Shown piece by piece: positions 45,475-52,516 of a stretch of 64,000 bases of DNA (positions are counted from its first letter, which is position 1; the number at the start of each line of letters is the position of its first letter). The stretch comes from Demequina salsinemoris. Lineage in GTDB: Bacteria; Actinomycetota; Actinomycetes; Actinomycetales; Demequinaceae. The notes beneath the pieces are model-generated. The model was given only the letters and a program-made list of their open reading frames with translations, was not told where the DNA came from and did no database searches. The translations under genes were made by a program, and so were the position numbers. The DNA is taken from NCBI RefSeq assembly GCF_000974805.1, contig NZ_BBQZ01000001.1, positions 186,001 to 250,000 of the forward strand, given 5' to 3'.

Positions 45475-45543
45475 TCAGGCCGAGGGACACATGACGCAGC
45501 ACATCGAGCGCATGGAGCGCATCGCCTGTGCCGAGTTCGTCAT
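45475..45543 (-). CDS. Cysteine-rich leader peptide
   Basis: A 22-codon ORF ATG 45543 to TGA 45475. Near its end it has three Cys codons, at positions 15, 16 and 19 (CCVMC), preceded by Met/Arg/Ser repeats. CACACT six bases before the ATG suggests leaderless translation. In mycobacteria cysteine-rich leaderless short ORFs upstream of sulfur genes mediate cysteine-responsive attenuation; the same layout here, directly before sulfite reductase and cysH, supports that role. No homology search was possible. Confidence 0.65.
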   Translation of the reverse strand: MTNSAQAMRSMRSMCCVMCPSA

Positions 45544-45549
45544 GGTGAG

Positions 45550-45555
45550 AGTGTG
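45550..45555 (-). promoter_or_regulatory. -10 box of leader peptide and sulfur operon
   Basis: CACACT on the minus strand ends six bases before the leader ATG 45543. Confidence 0.4.
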
Positions 45556-45669
45556 ACACATCAACTACGCACTGGCTAGGCCGATACCAGGGGCGATGCC
45601 TGCGGGGGTATCGCTACCAGGCGCATCGTCTGGCGCGCGTGACCAAGTCGACGTACCAAGGTGGCCAAT

Positions 45670-45724
45670 TCGATGCGCCGGGGTGAGCGGCTCGATGCGC
45701 CGGGTTGGGCGGGTCGATGCGCCG
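45670..45724. repeat. Three direct repeats with 22-bp period
   Basis: TCGATGCGCCG occurs at 45670, 45692 and 45714, exactly 22 bases (two helical turns) apart. A further inverted pair CGATACC (45582) / GGTATCG (45607) lies between them and the leader peptide promoter. The repeats could be operators upstream of the sulfur operon or part of the 3' region of the HNH gene. The 45544-45824 gap shows no gene. Confidence 0.55.
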
Positions 45725-45824
45725 AGGCGTCGGCCTACCTGCGCTCGCGCGACGTTCCGCATCCGCCTTCGCCTGAGGTTGCCGCGCAGGCCAGCCTTTG
45801 CCCAGACGTCCGCGTCCCTGCGGT

Positions 45825-47267
45825 TCATGCTGCGAGGTCGAGGGCTGCTCGGCCGCCGAGGCGGGGTGTCTGGGTGGGGTCGATGTGTCGGGGTGGCACG
45901 ATCCATACCCGGTGACCCTGTACCTGGATGTCCCAGCCGTCGCGGTGCAGGTCGTGGTGACATGACGTGCACAGGAGAACGCCGTTGTCGACGTTGGTCG
46001 GGCCGGAGTCTCGGTCCCACCAGCGGATGTGGTGGGTCTCGCACCAGTCGGGCGGGGCGTGGCATTTCGCGCAGCCGCCGTCGCGTTCTGCCAGGTACAG
46101 GGCCTGGGCCCGCGTGAAGAGCCGTCGTTTGCGCCCCCAGTCGAGGACCTCGCCCTTGCTGCCGAGCACGGCGGGGATGATCTCGGCGTCGGCGGCCAGC
46201 TGCCGTGCGGTGGTTACGGATACGGGGGTGTCGAGGCCGTCGACCTCCGCGACACCCTCGCCGGCCTGCAAGTCGGCGAGGGTCATGCGCACCACGACGG
46301 TGGTCTTCACGCCCGCGTGCCCCGCCTCGCAGCCTGCGCCGTGGCGTGCCAGAGCGACGAGCGCGTCGGCACGCATCTGCGCCGCGCTGCGACGATCCTC
46401 ACCGCTCTTGCCTTGGCGATCGCTGTCGCCCCGCTGGTCGTGGAAGCCTGCGCGCACGTAGGCGTCCATGAATGCCTTGATGGGTGCGGCCGACGCGGCA
46501 TCGAGTACGGCGGTCAGCCTCCACGATCCGTCGGGCTTGGCCGTCAGCGTCGCGGAGCGCTGCTGACGGTGTCGGTCTTCACGCTTCTTGAGCTCATCGG
46601 GGTTCACGCGCGCCTCGGCGGCCGCGATCATCCGCCTCACCTGCGCCAATGGCAACCCCATGGCCTTCGCCACCGCGTCACGCTCGAAGACCGCCAGCGC
46701 CTCGCCCGAGAGGACGTCGGCGACCCGCAGCAGCGCCTGGCCGATCACATCACCGGCCTCGACGGACAGCTCCATCCGACGCAAAGCCTCAGCAAGGACC
46801 GGGAACACCGGCCCCTGAGGTGCACCGTCGCCCGCCTCGGCCTCGCCATCAGCGCCAAGGTCGAACAGGTCCTCGCCCAGCTCCTCGGCCAGCGCCTGCG
46901 CCCGAGCGGCCGCCTCCTCGGCGCGCCGAGCCTTCTCCGCATCGTCCAGCACCTTGCCCACCCGAGCCTGACGGCCCGCCTCGGCCGTCGACCCGCCTGA
47001 TATCGACGCGACGAACCCCTCCGCGGTGCGGAACCCCTGCCCGCGAGCCAGCCCGACGCCCTCGTCGTCATCCGAGCGGCGGAACGTCTCCGCGACCATC
47101 CGCGCGGACTCGACGTCGAGCTCTCGCCGCACCGCGAACAGCTCCTTCTGTCGCTCCAGCAGCAGCCGCTGCGGCCACGCCTGCGCGCCGTCGACGAGCG
47201 CACGCAAGGCAGCCAACCCCGCTCGCACCTGGGCGAACGCCGCGCCCATCTCGTCGTCTGAAGTCAT
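45825..47267 (-). CDS. DUF222 / HNH endonuclease domain protein
   Basis: 480 residues. The N-terminal two thirds is DUF222 (13E12-repeat family of actinobacteria), the C-terminal part an HNH nuclease: CAKCHAPPDWCETHHIRWW, NVDNGVLLCTSCHHDLHRDGW with the zinc Cys pairs and the His-Asn-His residues. These proteins occur in many copies in actinobacterial genomes with unknown biological role; some authors link them to mobile elements. ATG 47267 chosen because the longer frame upstream is not protein-like. One GGACGATGCG copy (46938, minus orientation on +) lies in DUF222. Confidence 0.88.
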   Translation of the reverse strand: MTSDDEMGAAFAQVRAGLAALRALVDGAQAWPQRLLLERQKELFAVRRELDVESARMVAETFRRSDDDEGVGLARGQGFRTAEGFVASISGGSTAEAGRQARVGKVLDDAEKARRAEEAAARAQALAEELGEDLFDLGADGEAEAGDGAPQGPVFPVLAEALRRMELSVEAGDVIGQALLRVADVLSGEALAVFERDAVAKAMGLPLAQVRRMIAAAEARVNPDELKKREDRHRQQRSATLTAKPDGSWRLTAVLDAASAAPIKAFMDAYVRAGFHDQRGDSDRQGKSGEDRRSAAQMRADALVALARHGAGCEAGHAGVKTTVVVRMTLADLQAGEGVAEVDGLDTPVSVTTARQLAADAEIIPAVLGSKGEVLDWGRKRRLFTRAQALYLAERDGGCAKCHAPPDWCETHHIRWWDRDSGPTNVDNGVLLCTSCHHDLHRDGWDIQVQGHRVWIVPPRHIDPTQTPRLGGRAALDLAA

Positions 47268-47431
47268 GAGTACAGTCAAGCACCGGGGTCTGACAAAACG
47301 GACAAACAGGATGTGCGGGCGTTCGCGGCCGACCTGGAATGCGGCGCGACGGAGCCGGGCCTGGCGGGGCGACTTCGCGCCCCTGGATGCCACATGTGGG
47401 AGAGTGGGAGGTACACGGAGCCAAGGGGGCC

Positions 47432-47731
47432 ATGAGGATGTTCGCACTGAAGTCGCTGGCTGAGCGGTGGCCAGAACTCACCAAGGAGTTCGACCTGGAG
47501 CGCAACGCGCCTCTCACGCCCGACAAGCTGCGCGCGAGGTCGTTCAAGAATGTCTGGTGGACGTCTCCCCTCTGCGGACACTCCTGGAGGGACTCGCCTC
47601 ATGGGCGGACGCTGCGCACGCCGCGCGACTGCCCGTTCTGCGACGCGGGCGGCGGCTTCGTGGCACGTGAGATCGCAGCCGAGGCGAACCTGAGGAACAC
47701 CGCGCTGCGCGGTGGCCCCATCGTCCCCTGA
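47432..47731 (+). CDS. Zinc-ribbon domain protein (DUF4379-like)
   Basis: 99 residues. SLAERWPELTKEFDLERN, then WWTSPLCGHSWRDSPHGRT and CPFCDAG match the probable zinc-ribbon domain (DUF4379) in which W..C..GHxW and CPxC bind zinc; in this copy the first ligand pair is reduced to a single Cys plus His. Such domains usually repeat and are often joined to nucleases; here there is one and the tail after residue 75 is unrelated. ATG 47432 follows AAGGGGG. It may be a remnant of a longer gene or a small accessory protein. Confidence 0.6.
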   Translation: MRMFALKSLAERWPELTKEFDLERNAPLTPDKLRARSFKNVWWTSPLCGHSWRDSPHGRTLRTPRDCPFCDAGGGFVAREIAAEANLRNTALRGGPIVP

Positions 47732-47828
47732 CGCGGACCTGATCACTCGCCGACGCCAAGGGCCACGTGCGCGCATCTGGGGGTCGTCCAAATGGAGCGC
47801 CGAGATGTCCTTGGCGGAGGGGGTATTG

Positions 47829-48284
47829 ATGTCTGTCCGCAAGATGGCCGTGACCACGGTCGTCGCGGCGCTGGCGGTTGCCTTGCTTGCCGGGTGCACC
47901 GGCGCGTCCGAGTTGCGGGTGCCCGAGGTGGCGGAGGTCGAGTCGCTTGTCGAGCACGCATACGATTCGCGCGGTGACGAGACAGCGCTGTGCGATCTCG
48001 CGTCGTCGCAAGGCAACTGCGAGATCCTCCTCCAAGACGCGGGAACGGCGCCCACCGCCCAGCCCGAGATCGTCTGTACGCAGCCGTACGAAGGCCACGA
48101 CAGCTACAAGGCGGGCCTCCTGGTGAGAACCGTCACCGCCGACGGCTCAGGAGACGCCATCACCCACGACACGATCGCGATCGACACCCCCGAGGGCGCG
48201 AAGCTCATGAACGTCGTCTACTGGAGGCCATCCACGGTCTCCGCCGGAGACGCGACGGACGACGCGATCGACTTCACCTGTTGA
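47829..48284 (+). CDS. Small lipoprotein, unknown
   Basis: 151 residues. The signal MSVRKMAVTTVVAALAVALLAGC ends in a lipobox (LLAGC, Cys 23 modified). The mature part has four Cys (ALCDLAS, GNCEILL, EIVCTQP and the C-terminal residue FTC), possibly two disulfides. No family recognised. ATG 47829 follows GGAGGGGG. The frame is open further upstream but without signal-like sequence. Confidence 0.75.
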   Translation: MSVRKMAVTTVVAALAVALLAGCTGASELRVPEVAEVESLVEHAYDSRGDETALCDLASSQGNCEILLQDAGTAPTAQPEIVCTQPYEGHDSYKAGLLVRTVTADGSGDAITHDTIAIDTPEGAKLMNVVYWRPSTVSAGDATDDAIDFTC

Positions 48285-48307
48285 CCGCGGCGGCCGAGGC
48301 CCCGGCG

Positions 48308-48409
48308 GCCGCACGTCTTGCACACGTTTCGTCCTGCACCCCGCGTGTCGCGTGCTTCGCAGCCTCCGACACGCCGTCCGCCGAGCCAACTGTGTGCAGG
48401 ACGTGCGGC
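48308..48409. repeat. 102-bp nested palindrome between convergent genes
   Basis: The 18-bp ends 48308-48325 and 48392-48409 are inverted with one mismatch; inside, GCGTGTCG (48343-48350) pairs with CGACACGC (48367-48374). It lies between the lipoprotein and the convergent phospholipase gene, so it may also terminate transcription both ways. Plan and central GTGTCG/CGACAC resemble the elements at 936 and 32398. Confidence 0.6.
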
Positions 48410-48459
48410 GGGGCGAGGGGTGCGGAGGTGCGTGGGGTGTGGCGGGGCGCGCGCGGGGG

Positions 48460-49515
48460 TCAGTCGGTGAGCGTCCTCGCGACCTCGCGCGCGTGGAACT
48501 CGAGCACCTGGTCCACGGTGGCGGGGTCGCGGGTCTCCAGCGCGATCTCGCGCGTGCCGAGCTTCACGCCGCCGACGACCCAGTTGTGGGAGCCGGTCAT
48601 CGAGATGCGCGTGCCGTTCGAGCGGAAGAACACGATCGCCTTCGCGTGGAGGTAGCGCGGGTCGGCGTACTGCGTGCGGTAGCCGGTCCACATCATCGAC
48701 GACGCGATGAGCGCGCGGTTCGCGGGCGCGGCGTTGCGCGGCGGGTTGAACCACAGCTCGTGGTCGCGCTCGCGGATGACCTTCCCGAGCTCGCCCGTGG
48801 GGCAGTACTGCGACATCAGGAGGATCCGGTCGGCCTTGCGCGCGTGGTGCAGCGCGCGCCGGTAGATGATCGAGTCGCCGGGGATGCCGCCGTCGACGAG
48901 CACGCGGTCGGTGCCGTACCTCAGCTCGAGCGACCGATGGCCGCGCTCGTGCAGGTTCATGCGCTGGATCCGGCCGTAGACGCCCTCGATGTCGTCGGCG
49001 AGCCGCGCGTCGTCGATGCGCAGCATGAAGTCGGCGTTCTCGACTCCCTTGCGGTCCAGGTTGACCCCGCCGAACGCGTAGACGACGTCGTCGACGACGC
49101 AGAACTTGGTGTGCGTGCGGCCGCGCCAGGGGAGGCCCTGCTCGCGTCCGAGCCACGAGAACGCGACCCCCTCGCGTGCGAGCTTCGAGGCGAGCCGGTT
49201 GGAGGTGCGCCATGCGGTGGTGCGGTAGCCGGTGGGGAGGAACGTTCCCGCCAGGTCGGCATACGTGAACGTGTCGGCCGCGACGCCGACCTTGACCCCG
49301 CGGCGCGCTGCCCAGACGAGCGCGTCGATGAGCGTGTCGGTGCGGTGGTCGTCCGCGATGGTCAGCGTGGTGATGAGCACGCGGTGCTTGGCGGCGTGGA
49401 TGCGGTGCGTCGCGTCCGCGATGTACTCGTGCGGCGTGAGCAGCTTGGGACGCGCGAGGGCGCCGCGGCGGCCGTCCGGGGAGGCGCCGCGTGCGTGGGT
49501 CGGTGCACTGGCCAC
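48460..49515 (-). CDS. Phospholipase D superfamily protein
   Basis: 351 residues with two HKD motifs: HTKFCVVDDVVYAFGGVN (about residues 137-155) and LHAKAIVFFRSNGTRISMTGSHN (about 290-312), the latter with the terminal Asp missing from HxKxxxxxxD, as in some family members. No signal peptide or transmembrane helix, so not a typical cardiolipin synthase; a cytoplasmic phosphodiesterase or transphosphatidylase of unknown substrate. The start is GTG 49515. Divergent from the TPR-DUF4037 gene across a 134-base gap. Confidence 0.82.
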   Translation of the reverse strand: MASAPTHARGASPDGRRGALARPKLLTPHEYIADATHRIHAAKHRVLITTLTIADDHRTDTLIDALVWAARRGVKVGVAADTFTYADLAGTFLPTGYRTTAWRTSNRLASKLAREGVAFSWLGREQGLPWRGRTHTKFCVVDDVVYAFGGVNLDRKGVENADFMLRIDDARLADDIEGVYGRIQRMNLHERGHRSLELRYGTDRVLVDGGIPGDSIIYRRALHHARKADRILLMSQYCPTGELGKVIRERDHELWFNPPRNAAPANRALIASSMMWTGYRTQYADPRYLHAKAIVFFRSNGTRISMTGSHNWVVGGVKLGTREIALETRDPATVDQVLEFHAREVARTLTD

Positions 49516-49535
49516 GTCTCTACGCTCTCACGCTG

Positions 49536-49560
49536 CTCGCCTTGTTCACCACAAGGCGAG
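49536..49560. promoter_or_regulatory. Palindrome in divergent promoter region
   Basis: CTCGCCTTG (49536-49544) and CAAGGCGAG (49552-49560) are perfect inverted repeats with a 7-base spacer, between the phospholipase D and TPR-DUF4037 genes. It may be an operator for either gene. Confidence 0.5.
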
Positions 49561-49649
49561 ATGACCTTCACTCAAGGTTTACCACCTATGGTGGACGGAG
49601 CGGCATCGTCCCCGCCCAGACGCCGCGTCAACGGTGAAGGTGGACCTCC

Positions 49650-51611
49650 ATGGAGGAAGCGCGCCCCGATTCGGGTGCCTACGACGTCGAAGCGATGCTC
49701 CGCGGGCTGGACCGCATCCTCGCGGATCAGGACGGTCCCTCGGCGGTCCCGTACCTGGACGATGCGCTGGCCGGGGCCCGCGCGGCGGGGGACGGGGGCG
49801 CTGTCCTCACGGTGCTCAACGAGATGATGGGGCTGCACCGCTCGCTCGGCGCGCATGATCGGTCGCGGCAGGCGGCCGACGACGCGCTCGCGCTCGTCGA
49901 CCGGCTCGGCCTGAAGGGCTCCGAGGCCCACGCCACGACGCTCATCAACGTCGCGACCGCGCGTCGCGCGGCGGGGGACCTGGACGATGCTCGGGTCGCC
50001 TACGCCGAGGCGCTCACGGTCGCCGAGCGGACGATGCCCGCGGGGGACCGCCGCCTCGCCGCCCTCCACAACAACCTGTCGATGCTGCACAGCGAGGCCG
50101 GCGACGCCCAGGGGGCGTACGACGAGCTGACCGCCGCCCTGAGCATCGTCGAGGGCGCCTCGACCGACCCAGGCCGCGACCTCGACGTCGCCGGTACGCT
50201 CACCAACCTCTCGCTCGTGTGCCATGACCTGGGCCGCGGCGAGGAGGCCGAGGCGCTCGCTCGGCGCTCGCTCGCGATCTTCCGTGCGGGAGGGCATGAC
50301 GCGAACCCGCACCTCGCGGCCGCGCTCGCGGGCCTTGCCGAGGTGTGCTTCCGCTCGGGGCGCGCGGCCGACGCCGCAGACCTCTACCGCGAAGCGCTCG
50401 TGATCGTCGACGCCAACTACGGCCCGCAGAGCGACCAGCACGCGGTCACCGCGGAGAACCTCGCGCAGGCGGAGGAGGTCGCGGCCGCGTCCCCCGGCCC
50501 GAGGCTGCTCGGCGACGCGGGCGCCGAGTCCGTTCCCGCATCGTCCGTTCCCGCATCGTCCACACCCGACGAGCCCGAGCCTGGTCCGCCCGCGCTGACC
50601 GTGCCGCGCATGACGGGTCTCGCGCTGTCGCGCGCGTTCTGGGAGGAGCACGGCCGGCCGATGCTCGAGCGCTACCCCGAGCACCGCGGGCGCATCGCGG
50701 CGGGTCTCGTGGGTCACGGCTCCGAGTGCTACGGCTTCGACGACGACCTGTCGCGCGACCACGACTTCGGCCCCGGCTTCTGCCTGTGGCTCACCGAGGC
50801 AGACCATGCGGAGATCGGGTCCCGACTGCAGGCCGACTACGAGGCGCTGCCTTCGACGTTCCTTGGCTTCGGGCCGCGCGTCGAGACGACGCGCGCGCAG
50901 GGCGAGGGGCGGCGCGTGGGCGTGTTCGAGATCGCCGACTTCTTCCAGGGGATCACCGGGCTGCCGTCCGCGCCGCCCGCCGATCAGCCGCACCTGTGGG
51001 TCACGCTCGAGGAGGCGACGCTCGCCGCCGCGACCAACGGTGAGGTCTTCGCCGACCCGTACGGAGCCTTCAGCTCCGTCCGCGGCGCCTTCACGCGGAT
51101 GCCGGACGATGCGCGCCTGGCCAGGATCGGTCAGCGCCTGGGGATGATGGCGCAGGCTGGGCAGTACAACGTGCCGCGCATGCTCGCGCGCGGCGACGGC
51201 GAGGCCGCGTGGCTGTCGGTCGCGGAGTTCGTCAAGGCCGCGGCGTCGCTCGTGTTCCTGCTCAATCGGCCCACCGCTGTCGGGTACCTGCCGTACTACA
51301 AGTGGCAGGGCGCGGCTATGCGCGCGCTTGCGGCCCGGCCCGTCTCGCGGCTCCCTCGAGTGCATGCGCGGCTGACCGACGCGCAGCGGCTTGCCTCCGC
51401 GGCGTGCTTCGGGGGCGCCGGCTTCGGCGAGGGCGGCGCCGGCGCCGGGCCCGCGCGCGAGGCGCTCGCCGAGGCGATCGAGGACGTGTGCGCGCAGGTC
51501 GTGACCGAGCTGCGGATGCAGCGGCTGAGCGTCGCGGACTCGACGTTCCTCGAGGCGCATCGGGACCAGGTTCGCGCCCGCATCGGAGACCCGTGGCTGA
51601 GGGCGCTGTGA
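49650..51611 (+). CDS. Tetratricopeptide / DUF4037 fusion protein
   Basis: 653 residues. The N-terminal part (about 1-280) consists of TPR helix pairs (HNNLSMLHSEAGDAQGAYDEL, TLTNLSLVCHDLGRGEEAEAL). A Pro/Ser linker holds two tandem ASS-coding copies of CGCATCGTCC (50537, 50552). From about 315 the DUF4037 domain begins; GSECYGFDDDLSRDHDFGPGF looks like a nucleotidyltransferase metal site. ATG 49650 is chosen. Function unknown; possible toxin- or sensor-type NTase. The DUF4125 gene follows, and the two families are often adjacent. Confidence 0.78.
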   Translation: MEEARPDSGAYDVEAMLRGLDRILADQDGPSAVPYLDDALAGARAAGDGGAVLTVLNEMMGLHRSLGAHDRSRQAADDALALVDRLGLKGSEAHATTLINVATARRAAGDLDDARVAYAEALTVAERTMPAGDRRLAALHNNLSMLHSEAGDAQGAYDELTAALSIVEGASTDPGRDLDVAGTLTNLSLVCHDLGRGEEAEALARRSLAIFRAGGHDANPHLAAALAGLAEVCFRSGRAADAADLYREALVIVDANYGPQSDQHAVTAENLAQAEEVAAASPGPRLLGDAGAESVPASSVPASSTPDEPEPGPPALTVPRMTGLALSRAFWEEHGRPMLERYPEHRGRIAAGLVGHGSECYGFDDDLSRDHDFGPGFCLWLTEADHAEIGSRLQADYEALPSTFLGFGPRVETTRAQGEGRRVGVFEIADFFQGITGLPSAPPADQPHLWVTLEEATLAAATNGEVFADPYGAFSSVRGAFTRMPDDARLARIGQRLGMMAQAGQYNVPRMLARGDGEAAWLSVAEFVKAAASLVFLLNRPTAVGYLPYYKWQGAAMRALAARPVSRLPRVHARLTDAQRLASAACFGGAGFGEGGAGAGPAREALAEAIEDVCAQVVTELRMQRLSVADSTFLEAHRDQVRARIGDPWLRAL

Positions 51612-51655
51612 TGTTGATGGGCGCTGTGATGTTGATGGGCGCTGTGACGTTGACG
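51602..51655. repeat. Three 18-bp tandem repeats across a stop codon
   Basis: GGCGCTGTGATGTTGATG occurs at 51602 and 51620 exactly and at 51638 with two changes; a partial fourth unit follows. The first repeat contains the DUF4037 stop. Slippage could change the gap (70 bases) to the DUF4125 gene or add start-like codons. Confidence 0.7.
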
Positions 51656-51681
51656 AACGCTGTGATGAGGAAGGCCGACGT

Positions 51682-52323
51682 ATGACCGAGACGATGGAGG
51701 AGCGCGCCGCCCGGCTCGAGCGCGCGCGGCAGATCGTCGCCCACGAGTGGAACCAGTTCCAGCTCGTGCGAGGCGAGGACGGGCGCGCGTCGTGCCAGGA
51801 CAACCCGGCCGAGTTCGAGGTGCAGCGGCTCGGGCAGTTCATGACGTGGCCCATGGCGCTGCTGGACTCGTACGCGGCGGATCTCGACGCCGCCGACGCC
51901 GCCGGCCGCAACCTGCTCACCGAGAAGTACGCGCGCATGATGGAGCCCACCGAGCCCGAGCGGTACGCCGCCGAGCTGGCGCCGCACCTGCCGGCCTTGT
52001 CTCCCGAGCGCGTCGCCGCGCAGGAGGAGATCGTCCGCGTCCAGGTCGCGTGGGCCCGGGACTTCCACGAGCGCTACCCGGCGCTCGGCGCAGCGATGCG
52101 CGTCCTCACCACCGCTGAGGACACCCTCGAGGCGACGTCGTTCGAGACGTATCTGCGTGGCGAGCTCGGCACCTACTCCGATGCGACGCTCGCGCGGTAC
52201 CGCGAACTGATCGACGACCTCGTCGAGTCCGACCAGAACCTCACGTGGCGCACCCTCGCGTACACGTCGATCCTGGCCGGGTACGAGGACCTCGACGCGG
52301 CCGAGGCGGCGTCCGCGTCGTGA
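51682..52323 (+). CDS. DUF4125 family protein
   Basis: 213 residues, soluble, largely helical. It matches DUF4125: VAHEWNQFQLVRG, then CQDNPAEFEVQRLGQFMTWP and the RYAAELAP / ERVAAQEEIV helices. Function unknown. It follows the TPR-DUF4037 gene in the same direction, and the pairing suggests a shared pathway. ATG 51682 is preceded by GGAAGG. Confidence 0.75.
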   Translation: MTETMEERAARLERARQIVAHEWNQFQLVRGEDGRASCQDNPAEFEVQRLGQFMTWPMALLDSYAADLDAADAAGRNLLTEKYARMMEPTEPERYAAELAPHLPALSPERVAAQEEIVRVQVAWARDFHERYPALGAAMRVLTTAEDTLEATSFETYLRGELGTYSDATLARYRELIDDLVESDQNLTWRTLAYTSILAGYEDLDAAEAASAS

Positions 52324-52390
52324 CCGCGGCGCCGTCCCGAATCCGTGGCGCGCGGGACCTTTCAACTCCCGGTGACCACCGCATCGTCCC

Positions 52391-52408
52391 TATCCCCCCA
52401 GGGGGATA
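52391..52408. promoter_or_regulatory. 18-bp perfect palindrome upstream of fprA
   Basis: TATCCCCC and GGGGGATA with a 2-base centre, 40 bases before a TATACT -10 box. The C-rich/G-rich form recalls CsoR-type metal repressor operators, though the outer bases differ from the usual ATACCCCC. A copy of the 10-mer (52380-52389) abuts it. Confidence 0.5.
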
Positions 52409-52447
52409 CGGCCTCTCAACGAGGCATTTTGAGCACGCGGACGTGCC

Positions 52448-52453
52448 TATACT
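52448..52453 (+). promoter_or_regulatory. -10 box of fprA
   Basis: TATACT lies 64 bases upstream of GTG 52517, so this transcript has a leader. The -35 is unclear. Confidence 0.45.
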
Positions 52454-52516
52454 CTGGACTCATTGCGCCGGTGTGAGGCCCCGGCGCGGACCTTCCCCGA
52501 ACGAATCGAGCACATC

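Noticed and set aside
45372-45543. SAM or other metabolite riboswitch before sulfite reductase
   Set aside because: No recognisable riboswitch core; the Cys-rich ORF gives a simpler explanation.
47432-47731. Zinc-ribbon gene plus HNH gene as a restriction or defence system
   Set aside because: They are divergent, not an operon, and no methylase or helicase is nearby; DUF222-HNH genes are common and scattered in actinobacteria.
50537-50561. CRISPR-like or tandem repeat in the DUF4037 linker
   Set aside because: Only two 15-base units, both copies of the dispersed 10-mer in frame.
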